Shown piece by piece: positions 35,905-44,547 of a DNA stretch of 64,000 nucleotides. A program made the translations under genes and the position numbers. Positions within the stretch are counted from its first letter, which is position 1, and each line of letters begins with the position of its first letter. Under the pieces are notes generated by a model. The model saw only the letters and a list, made by a program, of their open reading frames with translations, had not been told where the DNA came from and made no database searches. This DNA is from DATFVA01 sp963745945 (GTDB taxonomy: Bacteria; Bacteroidota; Ignavibacteria; Ignavibacteriales; Ignavibacteriaceae), in contig CAVUZG010000004.1 in NCBI GenBank assembly GCA_963745945.1, positions 1,922,001-1,986,000 of the forward strand, read 5' to 3'.

Positions 35905-36407
35905 GCACGATTGGGAATATATACTGCTTAGATGCAAATGTGCTAATTGAACCCTGGCAGAAATACTATTCTCCAAAATATTGTCCAGACTATTGGAAGG
36001 TTATGAATATTCTTGGAAAGGAAGGAAGAATTTTTATCCCTGAAATGGTATTTGAAGAAATTACAAGAACGGATGACGAATTATCGAATTGGCTAAAAAA
36101 TAGTGATCTTCCTATTCACAAGATGAGTGAAGAAGTGATTTCGTGTTGGAAAAAAATTTTAGATTTTGATCCCCTTCATAAATTTCTTGTCGATAACATT
36201 AAAAATAGATCTTTGGCCGATCCGTGGGTAATAGCCCATGCAATGAATGAAAAAGCAACAGTAGTAACTAAAGAAAACAAAGAGACTGCGATAAATACAA
36301 AACGTATTAAAATTCCTAATGTTTGTGATAATATGAAAATTAGATGGATAAATGATTTTCAATTTATCGAAGAACTTAATATTCAATTTACCTGTAAGTT
36401 GAAATAA
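35901..36407 (+). CDS. DUF4411 family PIN-like protein (probable toxin)
   Basis: A 168-residue protein with PIN-fold marks: an N-terminal acidic strand (IYCLDANVLIEPWQKYY), a second acidic position in IPEMVFEEITRTDDEL, and ADPWVIAHAMNEKATVVTKE containing the third Asp. DUF4411 proteins are regularly encoded directly after ImmA/IrrE-HTH proteins, as here (4-bp overlap). The pair is best read as a type II toxin-antitoxin-like module, with this gene as an RNase toxin. That role is inferred from family and context. Confidence 0.88.
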   Translation: MSTIGNIYCLDANVLIEPWQKYYSPKYCPDYWKVMNILGKEGRIFIPEMVFEEITRTDDELSNWLKNSDLPIHKMSEEVISCWKKILDFDPLHKFLVDNIKNRSLADPWVIAHAMNEKATVVTKENKETAINTKRIKIPNVCDNMKIRWINDFQFIEELNIQFTCKLK

Positions 36408-36645
36408 TAATAACTCCATTTTTATTTGCTCTCACGCTGCTGCTGATTCTGTTACTACTTCTTCAATATCTTCGCCTTGTTTAAAAAAGCTCAATTTTAA
36501 GTGTTTTTTATTGTTCAAAAGGAATGACTATGCCACAAATATTTGCAATAGGGCTTAAAACCACCGTGGCAGCCAGGAATTAATATGATGAACAACTTAC
36601 AATCGGAAAATCCTGTAAAAACATATTCAAAAGTCGTGTGCGGAA
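36408..36645. other. Intergenic region with degenerate coding traces
   Basis: No intact gene is seen. Short readable stretches occur on both strands: the plus strand reads MPQIFAIGLKTTVAARN-stop near 36532-36582, and the minus strand reads FFKQGEDIEEVVTESAAA-stop near 36430-36490. They look like leftovers of lost genes but I cannot name them. Confidence 0.35.
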
Positions 36646-37300
36646 TCAACTCTCCTGTTCCTTTTGAGTGGGAAATAGTTCTTTAGTTCGTTTTTCCATT
36701 TCGGCAGCTATCACCTTTCCATCTTCATCCTGCTGTTTTAGTTTTTCTTTAATGTTATTGGTAGCTTTCCTCATCCCTGTCCTGGCTTAGTTTAAAAACA
36801 TTATCCATTCCGGTTACTTCAATTTCAAAAGCAACAATTGCGTGCATTACTTTCTGTTTAAACTCTACAGGAAGGTTATCAAAAATTGTTGTGGACTGCT
36901 GGTTATAGTTTTCAAAATGAAGCGTTGTTTTACGAAGTACATCTTCAAGCCCTGCATAATCCAGGAAACGGATAATACCTTTTACATGCACACTCATATA
37001 ATTCCACGTAGATGCGATATGCGGATCGCTGTACCACGTTCCGCTTACATAAGTATGATTACCCGTGAAAACCGCAAGCACATTATTGTTGTGAAGAAAT
37101 GCTTTGTGATGATCAGTGTTCTTCATTATATGTCCCCGCAGAATTTTCCTGCCGTTCTGTTCTTCAATAAAAACAGGAACCTGCGTGGCAACAGGTTTAT
37201 TTTCAGAATCGCACCCGGTTAAAAATGCAAACGGATGCTGATCAATAAATTTTTTAATTACTGCAGGATTTTTTTCTTTGTAGTATGGTAAGTTATACAT
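36646..37300 (-). CDS. FMN-binding negative transcriptional regulator (PaiB family), frameshifted near its end
   Basis: From ATG 37300 (MYNLPYYKEKNPAVIKKFID) this is a PaiB/FMN_bind_2 flavin-reductase-like split barrel, with HPFAFLTG, RGHIMKNTDHHKAF, AVFTGNHTYVSGTWY and TWNYMSVHVKG typical of the family. The open frame stops after RDEESYQ at 36755. Removing one T in taccaataac (near 36757) restores the family tail NIKEKLKQQDEDGKVIAAEM with KRTKELFP, ending at 36646. The upstream Met at 37345 is rejected because the family begins at MYN/MYxP. Probably a transcriptional regulator or pyridoxamine-oxidase-like protein. Confidence 0.85.
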
Positions 37301-37562
37301 AGTAAAACGTTTTGAAATTATATAGTTAATTGTGCCCGGTTTCAAAAAGGTTTATGCGGCATAAACCGGTTTTGTTTTTTTGAATATTGCTTAGGTGATC
37401 TGTTACAAAGTCCGATAATCAAAAATAAAATAAATTATCATAATACAATTAAGATTTTACCGGATATTTTTTCTTATTCAGTAAAACTTAGTAATTTGGA
37501 TTTGTATCAATTAAATCCCGGTCATCAAAAAAAAATAAATTATACATTGAAAGGGTAAGTAT

Positions 37563-37772
37563 ATGGAACGAAAAGAATATCCTAACGGCGAGATAACAAT
37601 AGTATGGCAGCCGAAATTGTGTCAGCATTCAGGTGTGTGTGTAAAAACCCTCCCAAAAGTTTATAACACAAAAGAGCACCCCTGGATTAAACCTGAAAAC
37701 GCCACAACAGAAGAATTAATTAACCAGGTTGCCAAATGTCCATCCGGTGCACTAAGCATAAAGGAAAAATAA
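37563..37772 (+). CDS. yjdI: YjdI-like mono-cluster (4Fe-4S) protein
   Basis: A 69-residue protein of the Fer4_19/YjdI family: ITIVWQPKLCQHSGVCVKTL then VAKCPSGALSIKEK, with three or four Cys placed for an iron-sulfur cluster. Function is unknown. It is followed 1 bp later by a YjdJ-like acetyltransferase, the same pair as yjdI-yjdJ in enterobacteria, which supports the call. Confidence 0.85.
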   Translation: MERKEYPNGEITIVWQPKLCQHSGVCVKTLPKVYNTKEHPWIKPENATTEELINQVAKCPSGALSIKEK

Positions 37773-37773
37773 T

Positions 37774-38058
37774 ATGATTGAGATTAAACAAATTAAAGAC
37801 GGCACAAAAGGCAGCTTTGCCGCTATGGATGACGGTAAAACAGCGGGCAGCATATACTACACCTTTGCCGGTGAAACCAGAATGATTTTAGATCATACTG
37901 AGGTGGATGATGCTTATCACGGACAAAGCATTGGTAAAAAAATATTAATGTTTATAGTTGAGTTTGCAAGAGAGAATAACATTAAAATAATTCCCTTGTG
38001 CCCGTTTGCAAAATCTGTTTTTGATAAGACAGAATCGATAAGAGATGTGCTGGTTTAA
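37774..38058 (+). CDS. yjdJ: YjdJ-like GNAT-fold acetyltransferase
   Basis: A 94-residue short GNAT-fold protein. The acetyl-CoA loop region reads DDAYHGQSIGKKILMFIVEF, and the C-terminal strand IKIIPLCPFAKSVFDK matches the Acetyltransf_CG family. Directly after the YjdI-like gene, so probably one operon. The substrate is unknown. Confidence 0.87.
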   Translation: MIEIKQIKDGTKGSFAAMDDGKTAGSIYYTFAGETRMILDHTEVDDAYHGQSIGKKILMFIVEFARENNIKIIPLCPFAKSVFDKTESIRDVLV

Positions 38059-38108
38059 CTATTTTACATTAACAATTTGAAAAAGCTGAAATATTTGGAG
38101 ATGAAACA

Positions 38109-39098
38109 ATGCAAAAACGTAAACTTGGAAAAAGTAATTTAGAAGTATCTGCAATCGGACTTGGCTGTATGGGAATGACATTCGCCTTTCCTCCCTTTCC
38201 CGAAAAGAAAGAAATGATCTCGTTAATTCGTAGTGCTGTTGAACTCGGCATTACATTTTTTGATACTGCTGAAGCGTATGGACCGTTTACAAACGAGGAG
38301 CTTGTTGGCGAAGCACTTAAACCACTCCGTGACCAGGTAGTGATAGCAACTAAATTCGGTTTTAAATTCGGGACGGACGGAAAGTCAATGGGACAGGACA
38401 GCCGCCCGGAACATATAAGAGAAGTTGCTGAAGCTTCACTAAAAAGATTGAAGACTGATAGAATAGATCTTTTCTATCAGCATCGTCTTGATACCAACGT
38501 ACCGATTGAAGATGTTGCTGGAACTGTAAAAGAATTAATAAATGAGGGCAAAGTAAAACATTTCGGACTTTCTGAAGTTGGTGTACAAATTATCCGACGG
38601 GCACATGATGTTCAGCCGGTAACAGCTTTACAAAGCGAATACTCATTATGGTGGCGGGAACCGGAAGAAGTAATTTTACCTGTGCTTGAGGAACTGGGAA
38701 TCGGATTCGTTCCGTTCAGTCCGCTTGGCAGAGGATTTCTTACAGGAAAAATGAATGAAAATACCACGTTTGAAAACGGTGATTTCCGCAATAACCTTCC
38801 CCGTTTCACTTCAGAGGCACGCAAAGTAAACCAGGCTCTGGTTGAACTTATAACTCAAATCGCAAAAAGTAAAAATGTTACGCCTGCACAAATTTCTCTG
38901 GCATGGCTGCTTGCGCAGAAACCGTGGATAGTTCCGATTCCGGGAACGACCAAACTTAACCGCTTAGAAGAAAACATTGGCAGCGCTGACGTGGGGCTTT
39001 CTATTGATGAGTTAAAAAAGATTCAGGATACTGTCTCGAAGATAATGATAACAGGTGAACGCTATCCTGAAAATATGCAGAAAACAATTAATAGATAA
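38109..39098 (+). CDS. Aldo/keto reductase
   Basis: A 329-residue AKR of the YakC/AKR13-like group. The NADPH-dependent barrel shows the catalytic tetrad: Asp and Tyr in FFDTAEAYGPFTNEELVG, Lys in VIATKFGFKF, and His in LFYQHRLDTNVP. The nucleotide-binding end is WIVPIPGTTKLNRLEENIG. The Shine-Dalgarno is TTGGAGAT. It follows the yjdIJ pair by 50 bp in the same direction. The natural carbonyl substrate is not evident. Confidence 0.94.
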   Translation: MQKRKLGKSNLEVSAIGLGCMGMTFAFPPFPEKKEMISLIRSAVELGITFFDTAEAYGPFTNEELVGEALKPLRDQVVIATKFGFKFGTDGKSMGQDSRPEHIREVAEASLKRLKTDRIDLFYQHRLDTNVPIEDVAGTVKELINEGKVKHFGLSEVGVQIIRRAHDVQPVTALQSEYSLWWREPEEVILPVLEELGIGFVPFSPLGRGFLTGKMNENTTFENGDFRNNLPRFTSEARKVNQALVELITQIAKSKNVTPAQISLAWLLAQKPWIVPIPGTTKLNRLEENIGSADVGLSIDELKKIQDTVSKIMITGERYPENMQKTINR

Positions 39099-39136
39099 AG
39101 ACACGCTGTACGAACTTATTTTATAAACAATTTGGC

Positions 39137-39202
39137 GTCACACTGAGCAGTCTTATTGAGTTTGCCTGGCTTGGTTTGAAAGGTCAAAGGACGAAGTGTG
39201 GC
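39137..39202. repeat. Dispersed GTCA...TGAC-type repeat, copy 5
   Basis: Starts GTCACACTGAGC and ends GGACGAAGTGTGGC; the outer arms CACACT / AGTGTG are complementary. It sits between the convergent aldo/keto reductase and outer-membrane genes. Confidence 0.5.
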
Positions 39203-39261
39203 TTAATAATTTTTTACAAACCGCTGCAGAAATGTTCAGGATTTAATCCTGCCTAAAGAAA

Positions 39262-40002
39262 TTAAATGGTTAGCTGGTAACCAAGATATCCGGAAACGAC
39301 ATCTGTATTTCTAAAACTATGCCCCACAGAGAAAAGGATATGATTTTCTTCGTTTACATTAATAAACCCGCCGACTTTAAAAGCTGTATCATAGCTTCCG
39401 TCTTTAGTATCAGGCGATTCATAATACAGTTCGCCTCCCAGTGAAAGAGTTTCAGTAAAATCATACTGGGCCTGCCACCCCGCAAAAACAGAGTTCTTAT
39501 TATTTTCACCCGGATTTATCCAGTAGCCGGTACCTCCGTAAGTGGTAAATTTTCCCCAGCTTTTTTGAATCCAGACAGGTAGAAAAGACTGAAGATTCTG
39601 ATTCCCGACAAGGTTTTCTTTAGATGTTGTGGGAAGTTCTATCAACGGAAAAATACCAACCTGGAAATCATCCTTTTCATCATCTATAAACCTGTATTTA
39701 AATCCCAGTTCGGCAGTCATAAAACCATAATGATGGGCTGCATCCTCTTTTACATATCCCATTCCCGCAAGAAGATGAATCTGGACTTTCGGTATCGCCC
39801 CGTAATTCACTTCAAAGTGCGGCAAAGTTGCAGCATCATTATTTTTGCCCAATTGATAGGACGAAGCCATGTAAAACTCCCAATGAAGAAAATCAACAGG
39901 CACGGGATCATCAGTGTTAAAAGGTGGACCTGCAAAAGCTGTAGAGGTAAAAATTATTAATAGAAAAGTAGTCAGACATATTTTTTTGAAGACAGCATTC
40001 AT
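39262..40002 (-). CDS. Outer-membrane beta-barrel protein, putative transporter
   Basis: A 246-residue protein with a signal peptide (about 1-25, ending TSTAFAGPP). The mature part starts with the conserved FNTDDPVPVDFLHWEFY and consists of alternating beta strands (MTAELGFKYRFID, FQVGIFPLIELPT, TYGGTGYWINPG, LSLGGELYYE) ending in an aromatic/hydrophobic strand (YLGYQLTI) suited to BamA insertion. Similar proteins are annotated only as transporter or hypothetical. No partner pump is adjacent. Confidence 0.75.
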   Translation of the reverse strand: MNAVFKKICLTTFLLIIFTSTAFAGPPFNTDDPVPVDFLHWEFYMASSYQLGKNNDAATLPHFEVNYGAIPKVQIHLLAGMGYVKEDAAHHYGFMTAELGFKYRFIDDEKDDFQVGIFPLIELPTTSKENLVGNQNLQSFLPVWIQKSWGKFTTYGGTGYWINPGENNKNSVFAGWQAQYDFTETLSLGGELYYESPDTKDGSYDTAFKVGGFINVNEENHILFSVGHSFRNTDVVSGYLGYQLTI

Positions 40003-40292
40003 TTATTTTATGCACCTGTATTCATAATAATTATTTAAAGAATAATTTATTAAGTACAATTTCAAAATTATAATGATTTGAGATAGTGATTGAACTCATC
40101 CCAACTTTACTTAAAAAAGAAAGAGTCAGTTACCTCAAAGACTCCTTCGAAATAAGAGTGAAGAGTATTTTAACCACAGAAGGACCAATAATATATTAAT
40201 CCCTATCTTTTTGGCGTCTGTAAAGAATTCGCGAATCACTTCCAAATGTGAACTCAAATTATTATCTTAAAACCAACTTACCACAGGAGAAA

Positions 40293-40847
40293 ATGTCGTC
40301 GTCAGCCGGATTAACCGAACTGTTAAAGAATCTCAACAACGGAGATTCATCTGCATTAAATGAGATACTGCAGGTTGTTTATAAAGAACTTAAGCGTATT
40401 TCTTCGCGTTACCTCAACGAGGAATACAGGAAAAACACGATGCAGACAACAGAACTTGTTCACGAGGCTTATATTAAACTGATCGGAAACAATAACATTA
40501 CCTGGCAAAGCAGGGCTCACTTTTTTGGTATTGCGGCCAAAACAATGAGGCAGATTCTTGTTGATCACGCACGCCACAAAAAGGCTTTGAAGCGTGGTGA
40601 TGGAATTAAAAATATTACTTTCGGAGATTCCTTATTTACTATAAATGATTCTGATCAGATACTTGCCCTGGATGATGCCTTGCAGCGTTTGGAAAATGTT
40701 GAGGAACGTTCCTCTAAAATTGTGGAACTTCGTTATTTTTCCGGGCTCTCAATTGAGGAAACTGCTGAAGCACTTGAGATCTCACCGGCTACCGTTAAAC
40801 GCGACTGGTCCTTTGCAAAAGCCTGGCTCTACCGGGAGTTGCAGTAA
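40293..40847 (+). CDS. ECF RNA polymerase sigma factor (SigX6-type, TIGR02999-like)
   Basis: A 184-residue sigma factor from ATG 40293, which has a good ribosome site (CAGGAGAAA); the in-frame ATG at 40248 lies 15 codons upstream with no such site. Region 2 covers YLNEEYRKNTMQTTELVHEA with FFGIAAKTMRQILVDHARHK. Region 4 is IVELRYFSGLSIEETAEALE, SPATVKRDWSFAKAWLYREL. Members of this group usually sit beside Ser/Thr kinases, as here: the kinase gene begins 121 bp downstream. The pair may form a phosphorylation-linked regulatory unit. No anti-sigma factor is seen. Confidence 0.93.
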   Translation: MSSSAGLTELLKNLNNGDSSALNEILQVVYKELKRISSRYLNEEYRKNTMQTTELVHEAYIKLIGNNNITWQSRAHFFGIAAKTMRQILVDHARHKKALKRGDGIKNITFGDSLFTINDSDQILALDDALQRLENVEERSSKIVELRYFSGLSIEETAEALEISPATVKRDWSFAKAWLYRELQ

Positions 40848-40968
40848 TCGGGTGCAATTGTTAATGCTGGTCATTTCATTCAAAGGAATTGCTATGCCCG
40901 AAACTTATTAATCTTCACTATAATCACGAAAATTCTAATTAATCCGTATAAGTATTTAAAGGCAAATA

Positions 40969-42816
40969 TTGAATAACAATTCAATTTCACAAATCAAAGA
41001 ACTATTCGGGCAGCTAATTGATCTGTCGATAGAAGAGCACGAAAAATTTCTTGATGAACATTGCAAAGACAACCCTGAATTAAGAAAAGAACTTCTTTCA
41101 CTTTTAAAATCATTTCAGAGCTCAGAAAATTTTTTAGAAGTTCCCACAATCACTATTGAACCGATGGAAGAAACTCATAATCCTTTAGTCGGAAAACATA
41201 TTGGTCCTTATCTGATTGAAAGTGAAATCGGAGTGGGGGGAATGGGAATTGTGTATTCAGGCAAAAGAGATGATGATGAATTTGAACAGAAAGTCGCAAT
41301 TAAAATTATTAAACACGGTTTCACTTCAGAATATTTCCTTAAAAGATTTCAGCGTGAACGACAGACGTTAGCTAATTTAAAACATTCTAATATTGCAAGA
41401 CTACTCGATGGCGGAAGATCCTCTGAAGGGTTGCCATACCTTGTAATGGAATTCATAGACGGTATTCCTTTAACTGAATACTGCAAAGAAAAAATTTTTT
41501 CTGTTGATGAAAAACTTAAGCTGTTCAACCTTGTCTGCAGCGCTGTTCAGTACGCTCACAGAAATCTTGTTGTTCACCGAGATATTAAGCCGGGAAATAT
41601 TTTAGTTGATAAAGAAGGTTCACCAAAACTTCTTGATTTCGGAATTGCTAAACTTTTAGATGAAGATCTTGTTGATACAGAAGATAATCTGACTCAAACC
41701 GGCATTGCTCCGCTGACTCCTGATTACGCGAGTCCCGAACAAATTAACGGAGATAAAATAACAACAGGGAGTGATGTGTATTCACTTGGAGTTATTCTAT
41801 ACCAGGTTTTAACAGGCGAACAGCCGTACAAAAGAAAAAGCGGCCCGGTTTCGGTTTTAAATAAGTCAATCAGTGAAGGAAAAATAATTCCCCCGAGTGA
41901 AAAGGTTAAAACCACAGAGACTTCATTTCTGAAAGAAAATATCGACGGGCTTTCCGGTGAATTAAAAGGGGATCTTGACAACATTGTCCTTAAAGCTATG
42001 CACAAAGCTCCCGAACAAAGATATTCTTCTGTGCAGGAACTAATTGATGATATTAATAAGTATCTGAAAGGACTTCCGGTTTCTGCAAGAGGCGATACAA
42101 TTTCCTATAGGGTTTCGAAATTTATACAAAGACATAAAGCCGGGGTTGCGGTTTTTATAATTGTTAATCTGCTTGCATTTGCAGGAATAGCAGCTATAAT
42201 TTACCAGGCAAAGGTTGCGGGCAGGGAAAGAGACAATGCCACAACCGAACTTAAAAAATTTGAAGAAGTAAATAACTTTATGCTTGATATGCTTTCGTCT
42301 GCTGATCCCGGGGTTGAGGGTAAGGATGTAAAAGTTTATGATTTGCTTGAGAAAGCTTCTTCAGATGTTGATGTTAAATTAAAAAATTATCCTAAAGTAA
42401 AAGCTGCAATCAAACAAACACTTGGTTCAACTTATATAGGAATAGGTGAATATAAAAAAGCGGAAAAACTGCTGCTTGAATCGCTTGAATCAACTAAAAA
42501 ATTATTTGGGATTAAAAGCGCAGAAACCGCAAAGGGATATCATCAGCTTGGTTTATGTTATGACTGGATAGGAAACTACAAACTTGCTGATTCCTGTTAC
42601 AAAAAAGGAATAAAAATTTATGAGGAAGTTTCAGGGGATAAACCTTTAAAAGGATTGGCAGATAATCTTAATGATTACGGTTCTTTTATGACTAACGAAA
42701 CAACGCTTTATGATAGTGCAACGTCTGTATTTAAACGAGCACTGGATATTTATGAGCTTGAACGACGAGGGAGAAGGACAGAAAGCTGCAATAACAATCA
42801 ACAACCTGGCGGTTAA
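40969..42816 (+). CDS. Ser/Thr protein kinase with membrane helix and C-terminal TPRs (3' part frameshifted)
   Basis: The start is TTG 40969, preceded by AAAGG. A ~75-residue N-terminal helical region precedes a Hanks-type kinase domain: glycine loop GVGGMGIVYSG, AIKIIK lysine, catalytic HRDIKPGN, DFG in LLDFGIAKLL, YASPEQ and DVYSLGVILYQ. A single membrane helix (VAVFIIVNLLAFAGIAAIIY) separates it from TPR-like repeats (YIGIGEYKKAEKLLLESLES). The open frame ends at 42816 in a short out-of-frame tail; reading on in the next frame gives further TPRs. It is the partner of the sigma factor upstream. Confidence 0.92.
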   Translation: MNNNSISQIKELFGQLIDLSIEEHEKFLDEHCKDNPELRKELLSLLKSFQSSENFLEVPTITIEPMEETHNPLVGKHIGPYLIESEIGVGGMGIVYSGKRDDDEFEQKVAIKIIKHGFTSEYFLKRFQRERQTLANLKHSNIARLLDGGRSSEGLPYLVMEFIDGIPLTEYCKEKIFSVDEKLKLFNLVCSAVQYAHRNLVVHRDIKPGNILVDKEGSPKLLDFGIAKLLDEDLVDTEDNLTQTGIAPLTPDYASPEQINGDKITTGSDVYSLGVILYQVLTGEQPYKRKSGPVSVLNKSISEGKIIPPSEKVKTTETSFLKENIDGLSGELKGDLDNIVLKAMHKAPEQRYSSVQELIDDINKYLKGLPVSARGDTISYRVSKFIQRHKAGVAVFIIVNLLAFAGIAAIIYQAKVAGRERDNATTELKKFEEVNNFMLDMLSSADPGVEGKDVKVYDLLEKASSDVDVKLKNYPKVKAAIKQTLGSTYIGIGEYKKAEKLLLESLESTKKLFGIKSAETAKGYHQLGLCYDWIGNYKLADSCYKKGIKIYEEVSGDKPLKGLADNLNDYGSFMTNETTLYDSATSVFKRALDIYELERRGRRTESCNNNQQPGG

Positions 42817-43550
42817 CTTGCATCATCAGAATAAAGTAGATGAAGCGGAAAAATATTATTTGAAGGCTCAGAAAAGATATTAACTAGATCTTTATGGAAT
42901 AAATAGACCGGAGATTGCAAGCATTTATAACAACCTTGCTTTTATTTATCTAGATAATAAAAAATATGATGCTTCGGAAAAAGCATTCAAGAAAGCTTAT
43001 GAAATTAAAGTTGCATTGCTCGGAGATAAACATCCGTCAATAGCGACTGGCTTTAATAAATCTTGGTATGCTTTATTTTATTGAAGAAGATTATGATGAA
43101 AGCAGAAAAACCATTATTAAAAGCAATAGATTTTTTCCATAAGAATAAATGCAGCTTAAAGATCCGATGCTTGCTTATGGTTATTACTGGCTGGGTCAGA
43201 GTTTACCTTGAATCAGGTCAACTTAGAAAAAGCTGAACATAACTCTGAAGAAACTCTTTAAGGATAAGAGAAGAAATTTACTCGAAGAATAATTACAAAA
43301 TCTGGTCGGTACGCGGTGAACTTGGAGTATGTTTTGTTAAGAATGAAAAGATATAACGAAGCAAAAAAAATACTTGCATGATCTGCATTAATTATTATAA
43401 AAAAGATGAAAATCTTGATGATGAAAAAACTTAAACGTTACACAAAATATTCAGCAATACTTTATAAAGAACTTGGGCAATAAATTAAAGGCAGATGAAT
43501 ACCAGGTAGAATATGATAGCCTTATGAATGTAAATGCCTCACCTGAATAA
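42785..43550 (+). pseudogene. Decayed TPR tail of the Ser/Thr kinase
   Basis: After a one-base shift near 42770-42780 the sequence continues as TPRs (AAITINNLAVNLHHQNKVDE, ASIYNNLAFIYLDNKKYDAS). It then carries an in-frame TAA (near 42880) and at least six further one-base shifts before a natural-looking end (YKELG, KADEYQVEYDSLM, stop at 43550). Most shifts are single extra bases, and the protein stays readable between them. The damage is far denser than in the kinase domain, so this is either real decay of the sensor tail or a poorly sequenced patch. Confidence 0.8.
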
Positions 43551-43704
43551 GCGAAAGGCATTCAAAGCCAATTTTAATCGAATCTTTACCCAGATTAACA
43601 AGATAATTTGACCGGTTTGCTTTGGGAATACTTTTCTTTCCAAAAAATTCACTTAAAGATTTTCAATTTTCATTTTAAATAATCTAAATTTAAAGCTGCT
43701 CTTG

Positions 43705-43725
43705 GAATAGTTTTTGAAACTATTC
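43705..43725. other. Hairpin upstream of the HisH-like gene
   Basis: GAATAGTTT (43705-43713) and AAACTATTC (43717-43725) form a 9-bp stem with a 3-base loop, 45 bp before the HisH-like start. There is no T-tract after it. The surrounding 43551-43770 region holds no gene that I can see. Confidence 0.4.
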
Positions 43726-43770
43726 AGCTTGTTATAGTGTTTAAAGAATAAGTAATACTTTGAGTTTATT

Positions 43771-44355
43771 ATGTTAGCCTTAATTCAATGTGAAAATACA
43801 TCAGTTAAAGAACTTTCAAAAGCTTTAACACAAATTGGTGAACCGTTCAAAATTACCGATAGTGAGGCTGATATTTGCAATTCAGGTAAAATTATTCTTT
43901 ACGGAAGCGGTTCAGCAAAACAGAACATTAAACAACTTCATCTATTAAATCTTTTTTCCCTTCTGAGAATGATAAATAAACCGATCCTTGGAATCGGACT
44001 TGGCGTTGAACTTATGTGTGATCATACCCCGAATGAGAATATTTCATGTCTTGGTTTATTTCCGGTTGAATCAGGTAAAATTGAAGATGAGCATATTGCG
44101 GTTTCTCACCAGGGACTTAAAAAAGTTGATATATTACAGAAGAGCCCGCTTTTTAAAGACATCGAATCCGGAAGTGAATTCTTTTTTTCAGAAAACTATT
44201 ATTTGCCTCAAAATGAATTTACCACTGCTGTTGTTAAAAATGGGGTAACTGTTTCGGCTTCGGTTGAGAAGAACAACGCATTCGGTGTGCAATTTCATCC
44301 TGAAAGATCAGGTGAGGCGGGTTTAACTTTATTGAAAAATTTTATAAATCTCTGA
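43771..44355 (+). CDS. HisH-like glutamine amidotransferase domain lacking the nucleophile Cys
   Basis: A 194-residue class I glutamine amidotransferase most like HisH, the glutaminase subunit of imidazole glycerol phosphate synthase. The elbow that should read GICLG is GIGLG: Cys is replaced by Gly76 in KPILGIGLGVELM. The other catalytic residues remain: His176 and Glu178 in AFGVQFHPERSGEAGLTLLK. Without the Cys it cannot make ammonia from glutamine by the usual route. No hisF is adjacent. It may be an allosteric or pseudo-enzyme paralogue. Confidence 0.85.
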   Translation: MLALIQCENTSVKELSKALTQIGEPFKITDSEADICNSGKIILYGSGSAKQNIKQLHLLNLFSLLRMINKPILGIGLGVELMCDHTPNENISCLGLFPVESGKIEDEHIAVSHQGLKKVDILQKSPLFKDIESGSEFFFSENYYLPQNEFTTAVVKNGVTVSASVEKNNAFGVQFHPERSGEAGLTLLKNFINL

Positions 44356-44547
44356 TAAGCTTTTACAGTCATTTCTTTTTACTTTCCTGTTATTTGTATC
44401 ACTATCTTTTTATTTTTCGTTTAGCATCCTGCAAATTTAAAGAATAATTTTTTGAATGAATTAAAATTTATACGTGTTAATAATGTAACATCATGCGGAT
44501 ACTTATTTTTATAATTTGATGTTCGATCACAACAAAGGAGAAAAATA

